The position numbers and the translations under genes were made by a program. 64,000 nucleotides of DNA, from positions 1 through 64,000 of the forward strand of contig JABANP010000009.1 in assembly GCA_013115135.1 (NCBI GenBank). The letters run 5' to 3'. Source of the stretch: Perkinsus olseni (taxonomy: Eukaryota; Perkinsozoa; Perkinsida; Perkinsidae). Position 1 is the first letter of the stretch, and the number at the start of each line of letters is the position of its first letter. The notes under the pieces are model-generated. The model had not been told where the DNA came from. It did no database searches and saw only the letters and a program-made list of their open reading frames with translations. This document shows positions 35,844 through 46,414 of this stretch, one piece after another.

Positions 35844-37648
35844 TCAACACGCTTGCAGGTTCCCTACCGAATACTGCTGAAAGCTGTGGAACATGTTCTC
35901 GTACAACTCCAACATAACTGTCCCTTGAGTAGCTTCAGCAAAGGCAGCTATATCCTCGGCTAAGCCTTCAGACCCTCCCGCCTGACACTTCCCACGTAAG
36001 ACCAACACGAATGATGCACAGCAGCTCACCTGTACGAGTATCGGGACGTTGCCGAATGCTGCTGGTGTGAGCTCTCCGCACATGCACGAAAACAACGGGT
36101 TCTGCACAAGGAACTGATCAGCTTAGATAATCAATTCCCTCACCTCTTCAGGCTTGCCCGACGGAGACAGCTGCCGTGCACGCCTCCATTCGTCATCCTC
36201 AAACCTGCCGCTTCTGCGTACATAGTCTTCCCTCTCGTCTGGCCTGTCTTGAAGGTTCATCCGTTCTCGCGGTTTCGATGGTCTCCCATAAAGGGCGCAG
36301 CTCGCCATGTACCACCCAGCGGCGTTCGAGACCACATCCCTTGTCATATCGAGTGACCGTCGCGCTAGCCTTCCCCGCAGGCTCACCACCGGCGATATCG
36401 CAACACAGCAGCCAGGACGAGGCAAATTGACCGCGAAGTAGTTTGACGCGAGGCATTTGAGCAGTGACAGAGACAGGGTGCCTCCCGAAGAATCGCCGGA
36501 CACGACCACGCGGTTAGCCTCTACTGGGTATCTGTCCTGCGTGAGGATGTATCGGTAGGCCTGGACGACCTCCTGGAGCTGCGTGGGAAGGATAGCCTCC
36601 GGCGCCCGAGTGTAATTAACAATAAGGGCGACTACTTTCACCCCCGCCATACCGTCTTCCCTCACTTCCTTCTGTAAAGTGTCAATAATTCTGGCGACGA
36701 AAAGTCGATGTGATGAGACCCCGTCAAAGAAGCACATGTAGCCACCGTGGATGTAATAGAGAACCACATACTGACTCACAGGCACCTCGTAGCGCTCCCT
36801 TATCATGACCTGACCAAGCAACGAATGACCAAAATTCGCAGCGACAGAGAAAGCCAGCCAAGATGCCGACTCGCCGACCATATACCCTTTGGCGAAGGCC
36901 CTAAAGGTCAAGTGATTTACCCAAAGCCTCTCAGGCATATCTCCCGTACGCGGCAACCTCTTCGTCTTCAATCCAGGGAACGCAGCACGTGCCAGTATAG
37001 GGTCATGCGCCTGAGGGATGACATGGAAGTTGGAGCTCACAAGGCAGAGAGCGTGCTCCTGCCTCTCTTATCGCCTCTTTCACTCGCAGATAGCTACCGA
37101 TCAGTCTCGAGCTCCTGCTCCACTCGACGTCGAACTGAAAGAGGACAGACTTGACGGAGCAGGCAAACACCAGCGGCCACCCACCGTCTCCGGAGGACGG
37201 TCAAACAGCACTATTCGCTCCTCGGGGCGGAGACGGCGACCACTGAACTTGAACCATAGCAACTGAGAAGACTCGAGAGTTCCGAGGTAAAATTTCTCTC
37301 CGCGCCATAATTGCATACGGCTCCAGCAAGGAGACCAAGAGAGGCGGCCCACCTTGAAGCCTATCCGTATCCACTTGAGACAGACGTAGAACCACACCCA
37401 GATATTGGTGCTTATAATAACTCTGAGAAGGGGGTACCGCGACCGTAGACGGGAAGGCGATACCTCCAAAGATTTGTCCCTTGGGGGGACCAGAATGGCG
37501 TAGATCGCTGCAACAGCTTCGCCCACAGGAGGAATTTCCGCGAAGGCATGCAGGCGGTGACACTGAGCCTCCTTTTGACGGACCTCCAAAGGCTGACAAC
37601 ACGAATCATCGACGACTCAACAGAGGTGTGTATGAGGTTGTAGTCCAA
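35844..37648 (-). CDS. HSL-family alpha/beta hydrolase, array copy 5, altered oxyanion hole
   Basis: The first exon (from 37648) holds LLWAKLLQRSTPFWSPQGTNL, the TPEGT equivalent, then a hydrophobic exon (IWVWFYVCLKW). The core frame is long and clean (37040-36123). The oxyanion motif is HGGYMCFFDG: the third Gly of HGGG is Tyr without a length change. The elbow is GDSSGGTL. YGRPSKPRERM, PILVQ, GGSEGLAEDI and ELYENMFHSF follow. The paralogues' final PLGQTAI exon was not found downstream; the frame closes at 35844. Catalysis may be weakened or altered. Five imperfect 13-mer repeats lie just upstream of the start (37658-37753). Confidence 0.85.
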
Positions 37649-37657
37649 CGCAGGCCC

Positions 37658-37753
37658 GTGCTTAGTTACGGCTGCTTATTTACGAAGTGCTTAGTTGCGA
37701 CTAAGGCGACAGCCCTCGGCTTAGTTAGACTCTTGCCGATGTGGTCAGTTACG
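37658..37753. repeat. Five imperfect copies of a 13-mer, GTGCTTAGTTACG
   Basis: Copies at 37658-37670 (GTGCTTAGTTACG), 37672-37684 (CTGCTTATTTACG), 37687-37699 (GTGCTTAGTTGCG), 37717-37729 (CGGCTTAGTTAGA) and 37741-37753 (GTGGTCAGTTACG). They begin 10 bp upstream of the copy 5 start codon (37648, minus strand), so they occupy its promoter or 5' UTR. Confidence 0.65.
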
Positions 37754-38065
37754 GACTCAGTGTAGTGTCGACATGCCTCGCAATCAGACAGTTTGTCGAT
37801 AAGCTTCCCTCAGGAGTACGTTCGAACAGAGAGCGTAACACAACAGAGGTATTCAGTGGACCAATTCTGAAATCTGGAATTGATACTGGAACCGGATTTC
37901 TCGTGTAGAAACCGACTACAGAATCAACTCTAAGTTTCAGAACTAGTTTACTGAGCGCGAGGAACGGGTTGGATCGACAAACACCGCTGAACGCAATCCC
38001 GAGTGGTCCAAAGGGAGACGAAGCTCGTGATGATAACTGGTAAAAATCAGGAGAAACCTAACTCC

Positions 38066-38711
38066 CTACGGCGTTGGTGCGGGCTCATCAAACCTAACTG
38101 GGCAAAACCTTATCATCAGATAGAGGTTATAGCACGAAAATGATACATACCCAAGCCACAGCAAGCTCTCCACAACGACGGCGAACCACCAGTAGCCTCT
38201 CACCGAATAGGTGAGGCTCTTCAAGAAGCCGTTAATGGCACCACCGCCGGCCAGCATGAAGTACAAGCCAATGATGATCATGATGACCGAGGCGATCTTT
38301 GTAGTAAAGGAGCTGCCTCTTCGAACGCATCGCCAGGCCTAGGTAGCCGAGGTAGAAGACGACAAAGGAGGCCGAGCCGAAGATGATCAGATTGAGGAAA
38401 GTGTACAGCAGAGTGACCCACGGGGAGCGATACGCCAAGATGACGATGATGGTGTCCACAATGTTGAGGAGAAGCACTGCCACGGCCAGCAGGTAGTTGG
38501 CATGCAGCAAGTTGCATCTGTGAGCCACGTTGATGGGCAGGTCGTCGTGGGGCTTGTAGTGGAAGAGCTTCGTTCCCTTGGGGTAGTTCAGGTCAGACCA
38601 GTCGGGCCCCTGCGTTGGCGGACCCGTGACGTTGAACGAGAATTGAGGATTGGGGTTTTCCGGTGGCAACACTCTTGGTGCCCCAGGGGATGAATCGACA
38701 GGACTGTTCAT
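38066..38711 (-). CDS. Four-helix membrane protein, SCAMP-like
   Basis: Probable secretory-carrier/post-Golgi membrane protein, inferred from topology rather than a diagnostic motif. Start at 38711 (MNSPVDSSPG), a cytosolic Pro/Asn-rich tail of about 70 residues, then four hydrophobic helices (LLHANYLLAVAVLLLNIVDT; WVTLLYTFLNLIIFGSASFV; ASVIMIIIGLYFMLAGGG; WWFAVVVESLLWLGYV) and a short tail ending PAPTP. A Lys/Arg loop (RSKRQLLYYK) separates helices 2 and 3. The frame breaks inside that loop at 38298-38300: AAAG must read as AAG for helix 3 to follow. With that base removed it is a single exon of 214 aa. A 67-nt intron ending at that AAAG would also restore frame but would delete the loop and part of helix 2. 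Confidence 0.65.
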
Positions 38712-38849
38712 CTCGGATGAAATCCTGAATCGAACTTCACCACCGAGCGGGCATCGCCGTCGCCGAACAAACGCAACAAGCAAGCTGCCACCAAAATAGC
38801 GAATCTGGATTGAAATACTTATATGGCAAGAAATTCGTCATGCGATGAC

Positions 38850-39301
38850 TCAGCTCTTGATGACGGTGAATGTCTTATCCTCAGAAGAGCCGACCTGAGG
38901 GAGAAAGCCTTAGTCTGATCACACGATGCTGATGCGAGCACCCTGCGGGTGGGAGAGAGCTGGCTGACCTTCACATTGGGGACGTGACTGTTGTTCTCCT
39001 GGGTGCAGTCAGGAGTACTGCTGTGCTTTCGCAGATGATAACGACAGAGGTTCTCGCCAATCTCCGGGCTGTTGATGATCCTGTGGCAGCCGTGGGGTAC
39101 ACTACCAGCGGCCTGAGCAGTGCGAAAAGACCCTAGCCGCTTACAGGGGGCTCCTATCACGCCGCCCAGCACCACTCATGCGCTGCCCCTCACCTTAAGA
39201 GCTTGTGACGTTTGACTATGCTCCTCCACTTCTCCGTCGCTAACCGAACTATCAGACCCCGAAGCGAGGTGGCCACCTCTGGGGGCCGACACATCGGACA
39301 T
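38850..39301 (-). CDS. Small Cys/His-rich protein, putative zinc-binding
   Basis: Three exons by splice signals: start MSDVSAPRGG at 39301, a middle exon after a roughly 40-nt intron (GAPCKRLGSFRTAQ to NNSHVPNVK), and a last exon VGSSEDKTFTVIKS ending at TGA 38850-38852. The middle exon has a compact Cys/His pattern (PCK, HGCHR, LCRYHLRKH) like a single zinc knuckle in nucleic-acid-binding proteins. Acidic, Ser-rich N-terminus. No family identified. It lies between hydrolase copies 5 and 6 but is unrelated to them. Confidence 0.6.
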
Positions 39302-39346
39302 CACCCCGATGCCTGTAGCAAATGCTCATGACCACAATGGCCGAGC

Positions 39347-41166
39347 TCAGCACCTACCCAAATCAGTGCTCTTCCAGGCGGATATCCTCCGCTTTTGCAT
39401 CGCTCCGTCTTTCTCCACCACCGATACCGTCGAGGAGACCATCGGGCTCTCCACAGGCGACACCGTCACACCCTTCAGTGCCAGACATATGCGCTTCGCT
39501 AAGAACTTGGACATTCGGTTAACGGCGACCATTCCCGATGGCAGCAACTGGCAAAGGCACGCAGCTACTCGCTGAGAGCCTACCGTCGCTCACCCAAGCG
39601 AAGAGCGGAAGATATGGAACATGTCAGTATAAACCTCGATGGACAGCTTCGATAAGCCGTAGACCTTCGCTCTTCGTGCCAAGGCCAGGGTGTCAACCAG
39701 TAAGCCTTCACTGTCCCCCGCCTGAAGCCACAGCCCCTCAGCGGGGCGGGGACTGTAGCAGGGCTCACTTGAACGATGATGGGGACGTCCTTCAGAGGGG
39801 TGAGGTCAGCATGTAGCGGGGATGCCAGAGGATTCTGAGACAGACATCTACAGACGATAGAGAGTCAACAACAAACCACACCATCGTAACATCAGTGGTC
39901 AAAGATCTCGCTCGCCGCCAAGCCTTTGGATCGCTCCCGGCCGGTGGGCATTCAGAATCTTCATTCTTGCTGTCACCGAAGAGGTAAAGATCAGCGCACA
40001 TCCATATGCACGCCTCAGTCAAGTAGCATATCCTACTCTCGTAGGCCTACAAAAAAGGGGAGACAAATCGCACAAAAAGCATACCCACCGTATCCCACCT
40101 TGTTGTCAATGGCCCTCCGCAAGTCCAAGAATGGACTACACACGCCGATCGCCCCGGGCAACGGCATGGGCTTCCCCTCAGGCGTAAGATGCCCCATCGA
40201 CAGTGCCAACGTCATGGCAATAGACAGCCCACCTCCAGCAGAGTCACCACACACTGCGATCTCCTTACTCGACGCCACAGGATACCGACTGTTGTGACTC
40301 AGCAGGTACGTGTAGCCCTTGACGGCATCCTCCACAGCCGTTGGGAAGACGTACTGAGGTGCCTTCCGGTAGTCTATTATGAAACCGATGACGCGAGGGG
40401 CGACGTTGACGCCCAGCATGTCGTCGAACTCCTGCTGAGTCTTCATCACCAGCCGAGCACAGTACTCGAGGTGGGAGTGCACTCCGTCAAGGAAAATATA
40501 GCCGCCACCGTGGAGGAAATACAAGACGACGATAGATTGCGAGATGCGCGAGCCTCCCATCGACCATCTCTCTACCGGCCCTGTATGAACCCACACAGCC
40601 GGTATGGACCCCACCCTATCCTCCTCGGTTCGAATCCCAGGTAGGGCAATTCTCGCGTACAAAGGGAAGAAGAACGACAGCCATGTGTCATCCACCTTGG
40701 ACACCGTTGCGTAGATGAGACTGCTCTCGGACTCGAGCAGCTCATGCGGTCTCATCATCTCCAGGGCCAGCTCCACAGTCAGCGGCAGCTTCGGCGATTT
40801 CCGCCTTCGCAAGATCACCGTGCCGATGACAAAACGTACGATCCTGGCAACATAGTGGCTGAGGAGACGGACCCTTGCGGACCAGGGCAGCTTCATGTCC
40901 TGCAGAGTGAGCCTGAGCGCAGGAGAGAATTGCAGGGAAGGGACACAGACGGCCGCCTACCTCAGGGCGTTCACCGATCTGTACAGAACGAGACACGCCA
41001 TTTTAATATGGTTTTTGGCCGCGTACAGAACCAACAGGCGGAGGAGAATAATCTCCTTCTTTCGGCCGATGAGGATGGCTCTCATCACAGTTTTGAGCAG
41101 CCCTCGCACAGCTCCTGTCTGCTGCTGCACTTCGGACGCCATTGAGTTCACAGAAATGCTGGACAA
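39347..41166 (-). CDS. HSL-family alpha/beta hydrolase, array copy 6 (divergent, complete)
   Basis: Start at 41166 (or Met at 41142). The first exon is basic-hydrophobic (LLKTVMRAILIGRKKEIILLRLLVLY) and splices to LTLQDMKLPW.. (HYVARIVRFVIGTVILRRRK), likely membrane association. The core exon is long: LYFLHGGGYIFLDG, GFIIDYRKAPQYVFPTAVED and CGDSAGGGLSIAM. Next come exons with ADLYLFGDSKN and ASPLHADLTPLKDVPIIVQ, the array-wide exon end. Then AGDSEGLLVD, EVYTDMFHIF with the His, and a C-terminal exon (LLPSGMVAVNRMSKFLAKR) that ends at 39347. It differs most from copies 1-5 (FLDG instead of FFDG) and probably represents the older lineage. Confidence 0.9.
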
Positions 41167-41371
41167 TCAGGGGACCCATTGTGAACAGCTCCGACGTGAA
41201 CCCCCTATCCAGATGAACCCAACATCAGCCCACTGTACGAGACCATCTCTGTTCATGCCCCCTGAGACACCCCATCGGCAAGTCTATAGTGCACTATGGA
41301 CGGCAGGGATTCCTCGAGCTTCCTCGCCTCGCCCGGCTTCATGTCCTAACACACAAGGCGCTCAGCGAAAA

Positions 41372-43469
41372 TTACAGAAGTCTCTTAACTTCACTCGGGC
41401 TCTTTGGTACCTCAGTGCTGTCAGGCGCCTTCATAGCGTCAGCCATGGGCTCCAACTCTACGCGTCCACAAGCCTCCTCCACCTTCATTCGGTGGACCAG
41501 CTTCTGCTTACCAGACAGATGAACCTACGGCCCGGTTCCGAGGGAAAGATCGTCGACCGACTCCATCTAGATTTCCTGAGATTCAAGTGCCTACCCACCT
41601 GATGCCTGAAGGTCTCAACAGAGAGTCTACTGTCACCAGACAGCACGAGGGCCTCTTCAAGAGCCTTCCCGGACTCCTCCTCAATCAGTCTGGTCGCTGC
41701 GAGGCTACCTACGAGCTGGGAAGCTGAGCTGATAGCCACCATAAAAGGCTATCCTATGCAGTGTCTCAGCAAGGGACTCACCCACGTAAATTCTGTCGAA
41801 AAACCGCTTGTACTTGTGCTTTGGGAGTGTATCGGTCGTCAAGTCGCCGAGTAAGAAGTGTACGCGTACCTGCCCAAGCCACGACAACCACCTACATGAA
41901 CAGCCGAGTCGTTTACGCTCTCCGAATCCCGCTGGCAGCGAACGCCCTCTGCCGCCTTCGCCGCTGTCAGCCTCACTCTCCTCCTCATCTACTTCCTCTA
42001 TCGTACACCTAACCCTCTCCAGCGGGCTCTTGTACCTGCCCCTCGCTTAACGGCGGGTAGCAGCACAAGAACTGCAGGGCGGAATAAATGCAAGGCCCCT
42101 CACGGATAGGAATCCTCCTCTTTAGATCTCGGTGGCAACGTCTTAACCTGTCGCGTGGCGATTTCCGTCAACATACAGGCGAGGTTGAAGTCCGCGATCT
42201 CGTGGCTGCTGTGGACATGTTGCTCATTTGAAATCTAAGCCTAGAGTGGTCCAGAAGTTCGCCGTTGCCGTTGCATCCACTGCCTTGAACAGACGCTCCT
42301 GGTCACACTCATTGTAAGCCTCAGCACCGAAGCAGGGGAAGGGAGAGTTGATGATGTCTCCCCAGAAGCCTCGAACCTGCCAGCCCACAGAGCTTGTCTT
42401 CACGGCTCTGGCTGCAGGTAGCTGACGGTACACACCTGGACACTAGTCCCCCGAGAACGGCAGCGGCCATCCACATAGCTGGCCATGGTCCGATTGGGCT
42501 CATCGTACGTTCCAAGTCGTGTCTCATAGCATACGCCCGTCAATCCAAAGGACTTGTACTCCTGCCACGTGAAAACAGCTGCCCGGCACGCTTGATGGGA
42601 GACGGTGTCACCTGCCAGTGCACTGCGGGAGCCACTGGTTTGATGCCGTTGTGATAGTCCCAATCCAGCAGGTTCTTGCGGTGGTCGTAGCGTGTTTTGT
42701 AGTATCCTCTCAGGCGCTGGTCCCTCAGACTTCTCGCGTCAAACTCCACAGACTCTCGCCAAAACCCTGACAGAAGCAGCCAGTCCGCGGTGTAACAAAA
42801 GCCGGGTTACCGATGGCCTCATGAACGGCGTCTCTATCTCTGAACTTGAGCGTCGAGAAGTCCACGAGCTTGCTCAGGCCTGGAGGCAATACCGTCCGAA
42901 CGACAATCCGCCATCAAAACACATCCCACCAGCGAGAGAATGGTCGTCCTCTGCGTCGCCGCTAACGATGGCCTGCAGCCGACCAACTTGCTCGGACAGA
43001 TAACGAGCGTCCTTCTTTCGAACCTTGCTGAGCATAGGGAGCCGCTGGCTGCGGTTTCGGCACCCACCAGTGCGTTGGCGTATAGTGACAGAAAAAGTTC
43101 ACAGCGCTCTCGGATTGTCAGCTCAGGGTTCGTGACGAGATCCAAGAAGAAGATATGTCGGGCAATGGTTTCGGCAGAGGACTCATGCACCTGTCACGCG
43201 ACCGTAGACGTCACCCATCCAACGGTTTAGAGCCCACGTAGAAGTGCAGGGGCGGTTCGTCCACGTGCCGCCTAGCCACAGTCTTCAGTATATGCCTGAT
43301 GTCACCAGCGCCCGTCATTAGAATGTTCACCGCTTGGCCCCGACGACCGTTCTATAACAAAGACGTTCACCAAAAGCGTCCTGCAGCGGAGGCTACCACC
43401 GGGCTCTCCGATGGGCTCGTTGATGAGGTCACAGGCGAAGCTGTTGCCCCAAAACTGTGTGAAGCCCAT
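41372..43469 (-). CDS. DNAAF3: Dynein axonemal assembly factor 3 (PF22 family)
   Basis: Cytosolic factor needed for pre-assembly of axonemal dynein arms. Start at 43469 (MGFTQFWGNSFACDL, the conserved WWG-type N-terminus). A 67-nt intron leads to AVNILMTGAGDIRHILKTVAR. ETIARHIFFLDLVTNPELTIRERCELFLSLYANAL is the family's helical core. RLRGYYKTRYDHRKNLLDWDYH, YKSFGLTGVCYETRLGTYDEPNRTM and VRGFWGDIINSPFPCFG match the central domain, and VRVHFLLGDLTTDTLPK / FFDRIYVG the C-terminal domain. The last exon KLVHRMKVEEACG.. ends at TAA 41372-41374. With p28 at 15138 it is the second axonemal dynein gene in the window, which supports a flagellated stage. Confidence 0.93.
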
Positions 43470-43665
43470 CGCTTCGCTGACTTCTCCAACATGAAGGGAT
43501 GTCGGAGGGGATGCCAGTGAGAAGGGGACCGACATCTCAGAATGAGGGATCTCACTAGCACGCCCACAACTTTGCCCAATGTACCCAGACACTGGTGATG
43601 AACCAAAGGGATGGAGTGACTACAAAAATGATCACCACACACTGCTGCGTTAACGAATAATCTCG

Positions 43666-44373
43666 CTATTCATTGGCAGCGTCGAAGCCCCAGGCCACAC
43701 AGCGTTCTTCTGACGACAAAGGGAATCCCAATGATCTTCCTCCGTCAGCTGGTCTCACCCATGTCGTTGAACCGCTGCATTCCACAGTGCAAATAGGTTA
43801 TCGGTCGGAGCGCTTTGATGTACTCCAACGCCGCATCACTCGGAAGGCCAAGCCGACGCAGCAGACCATAAACGCACATCCCTGTCCTGTGTACTCCCGC
43901 CGCACTAGACAGGAACATGGCTCAGTCTCCGAGGCGGCAGGGCTCACCAGTGGATGAGGATGCTCCTCCCAGCTCGGAGTAGTTCAATAAGGGAATCAAA
44001 GAGCGCCACAAGCCGCTCGTGACCAGCGCTGTTCCCCGAGTGGCGGTGGTAGCAAGCCCAGAAATCCACCTGTATCCACTCCATCCCGAGGGCAGAACAG
44101 CTCCTGGAGGGCAATCATGGCGAACAACGGTCGAGGGCAGGTCAGACGCCCTCACTTAGGGATCATCTCCATCTGCCGCTGTTCGTTGACGCCTTGTAGA
44201 GTGACCACAACATCACATCCCTCGACCTCGCGAGAATACACCAACTGCTGCTTCGAAGGAAAGTGCCACAGGCACAGTCTACCTAGCAGTGAACAGTATA
44301 AACCGATGCCGTCGCACATGAGACCCACAGTCGCAGAGGTGCTGAAATGGAGAGAAGGCAGGTTTCTCACCAA
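43666..44373 (-). CDS. Dual-specificity / tyrosine phosphatase-like protein
   Basis: Small phosphatase with the signature HCAAGVHRTGM. The catalytic Cys codon is split by an intron (TG before GTGAGC, T after TCTAG at about 43921-43970). An upstream piece has EGCDVVVTLQGVNEQRQMEM, the family's early VVTL strand. The next exon has SALGMEWIQVDFWACYH, with the likely general-acid Asp, then HERLVALFDSLIELLRAGRSILIH. After the P-loop come YGLLRRLGLPSDAALEYIKALRP and a short C-terminal exon ending GFDAANE at TAG 43666. Start set at 44373 by the open frame; an additional 5' exon (around 44400-44480) is possible. Follows DNAAF3 tightly on the same strand. Confidence 0.8.
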
Positions 44374-44720
44374 GACGTCTCAAGGAGAGAGTCGGGGCAC
44401 TCGCGAACCGAAAGGTTCACAACCGACCTGGCAAGCCCTTAGGTGCCGGTACAAAACGTGGGTTCTTCTCAGCTAAAAACGCCGCTCGGCCGGTGTCGCC
44501 AGTCATAGTCGCCGCCCGACAGAACTCTCAAAAACTGTGTTCCCGAACGGTCTTGCATCCGACCGGGAGACTGTCGAAAACAGAGGGATCTCCGGACGTA
44601 GATCACATAACCCCCCACCCAATGCGACTAAGGCAAATCTCGCGATGGTTTACCGCAACACCCCGATCCGCTACTCCCCTTATTAACCCAGACTAACTCA
44701 AGACAGCCTCCTGATGGACG

Positions 44721-46214
44721 TTAATGGCTCTTTTCGGCCAGCTGTATCCGCACGACGACCACTTCCGGCGACAGGTACTCTTCCTTGGCGATGCGGAGTT
44801 TCCCTCCAGCTTTCGCCAGAGCACAAAAGTCATCCACATCGTGTCGGGCATTTCGGAGGGTGATCGCGAAAATAGCTTCGCCATCGACCGCGAGAGCTCT
44901 TTCGAGCACGCGGACGAGGCCAGGCCAAACAAAGCGATTTCCGTAAAGGATCTGGAGCAGGGGACCAATCTCCCCAGAACGACCTGTGATGTGCGGAAAC
45001 GCTACCTCGCAGCAGACGATAACGTCAACGCACCCTTCAATCTCCTTCGGGAAACTGCTCTCATCCACCCAGTCAAGGGCCAAGGCTTTCGCCCGGCCCT
45101 TGAGACGGGGATTCAGCTTCGAGCTGCAGTTGACCTCGAGGAGTGGTAGTAGTTCAGGAAGGTCCGTTATGAACACCTGACGAGAGAAGAGACCTCCGTG
45201 TTCTGACTTGAAGGGACCGAGCATATTGCCGATTGCTGACTGATGATCAAGCAAGCTCCACAGACAGAGGGGCGAGACCATCCCAGGGGATGGAGAGCCT
45301 CGATGGCTGACGGGAGGGACGGGCTGGGCTCGAAAACCGCCACGCCGAGCATCCGAGATGCTCGACGTAGCCAGATGTCACTAGCCCTCAGGAGGCTGGT
45401 GACATGAACACATATCAACTACCCCGCGACACTGCGTGACGCGTGGGCCTATGCACGCAAGCCCAACGCGAGGCGAGATCGCGCAGGTTTTACACCGATG
45501 AAACAAAATTTCTCCGAATATAAAACTCCGTCTACGATCTCGCTAGCTCGCGAACCAGACAGTGGGAAGCGACACAAGCAAGCAAGCTCCACAGACAGAG
45601 GGGCGAGACCATCCCAGGGGATGGAGAGCCTCGATGGCTGACCCCCAAAGGTCGCTCCAGGCTCGGCCACGTGCCCAAGAAGATCATACTGACCAACCTA
45701 CCTCTGATGCACCGTCTGCTGCTAGAGCCAGGGAGGTCACACCAGTACCCTCGCCGAGACCGAGAACTCGGAGACCCTTATAGCTCCGTCGATGCTTAGC
45801 AGCCCAGTTCAAGAACCGAATCTGAAGGGACTGATAAGGACCCAACCGTACGTCCATCCTTCCCACGGCGCCCGGCACGATACGACCACTCACCGCTGCA
45901 TCAAACCACAAGACGCTGCCCAAAGATTCGGATACAGACTCCGGCAGATTCTGGACCAGCTCCGGCGGTGGGTGAGATTTCTGACAAAAGAAAGTGGCAA
46001 CAATCGCCATGCTGAACAGGTCCACCCAAGCCGCGGAAAACTCGTAGCATGCCGAGCCCTCGAATGAAATTTAGCTTACCCTGGAGCATCTTGAGTGGGA
46101 GCACATCCCCTCGGTGTACGTTGCGCCATCGAACGCTGAGTCATCCACCACGTCAAAGTTGACGACATGGAAGGGGTGACCGCGGAAGGTGAAGCGACTG
46201 CAGACCCAGTCCAT
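44721..46214 (-). CDS. METTL21/FAM86-type (Methyltransf_16) protein methyltransferase
   Basis: SAM-dependent methyltransferase, probably of protein lysine. Start at 46214 (MDWVCSRFTFRGHPFHVV). The middle exon shows GPYQSLQIRFLNWAAKHR and SAM motif I LRVLGLGEGTGVTSLAL. The last exon has VFITDLPELLPLLEVNC (the family's TDLPE motif), VDVIVCCEVAFP (the acidic post-motif region, where many relatives have DxxY) and a C-terminal LERAL..EAIFAITLRNAR strand, ending at 44721. The intron between these exons (45701-45240) is 462 nt, several times the local norm, and contains a 64-bp direct repeat. Exact structure between 46080 and 46025 is unresolved. Confidence 0.75.
45248..45642. repeat. 64-bp perfect direct repeat, period 331 bp, inside an intron
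   Basis: 45248-45311 and 45579-45642 are identical over 64 bp (from CAAGCAAGCTCCACAG to TCGATGGCTGAC). Both lie in one intron of the methyltransferase gene, the first abutting its acceptor. Without one unit the intron would be about 131 nt. The unique spacer contains a small palindrome (CGAGCATCCGAGATGCTCG). Confidence 0.9.
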
Positions 46215-46414
46215 CGGTACAGGAACAGAAACAAAGGAACTGCGAGGACGGAGGCGATGGAACAGTGGCCGTGAAAGAGTGGAGACTGCTGCTGCAACAC
46301 AACAGCCAATCCGTCACTTGACAACAAGCGTTTATCAAATTCATGAAGACATCACAACGTCGTCAGCATAATGTTACATTAAAGCCACCGCCAGAGACAG
46401 AGGGGACGATCAGC

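Noticed and set aside
43400..43440. 19-nt intron in DNAAF3
   Set aside because: A 67-nt GT-AG intron joins the same exons in the right phase, so no tiny intron is needed.
43870..43975. Apparent Cys-to-Ser pseudophosphatase (SSAAGVHRTG)
   Set aside because: Splicing splits the Cys codon; the mature P-loop is HCAAGVHRTG, so the enzyme looks active.
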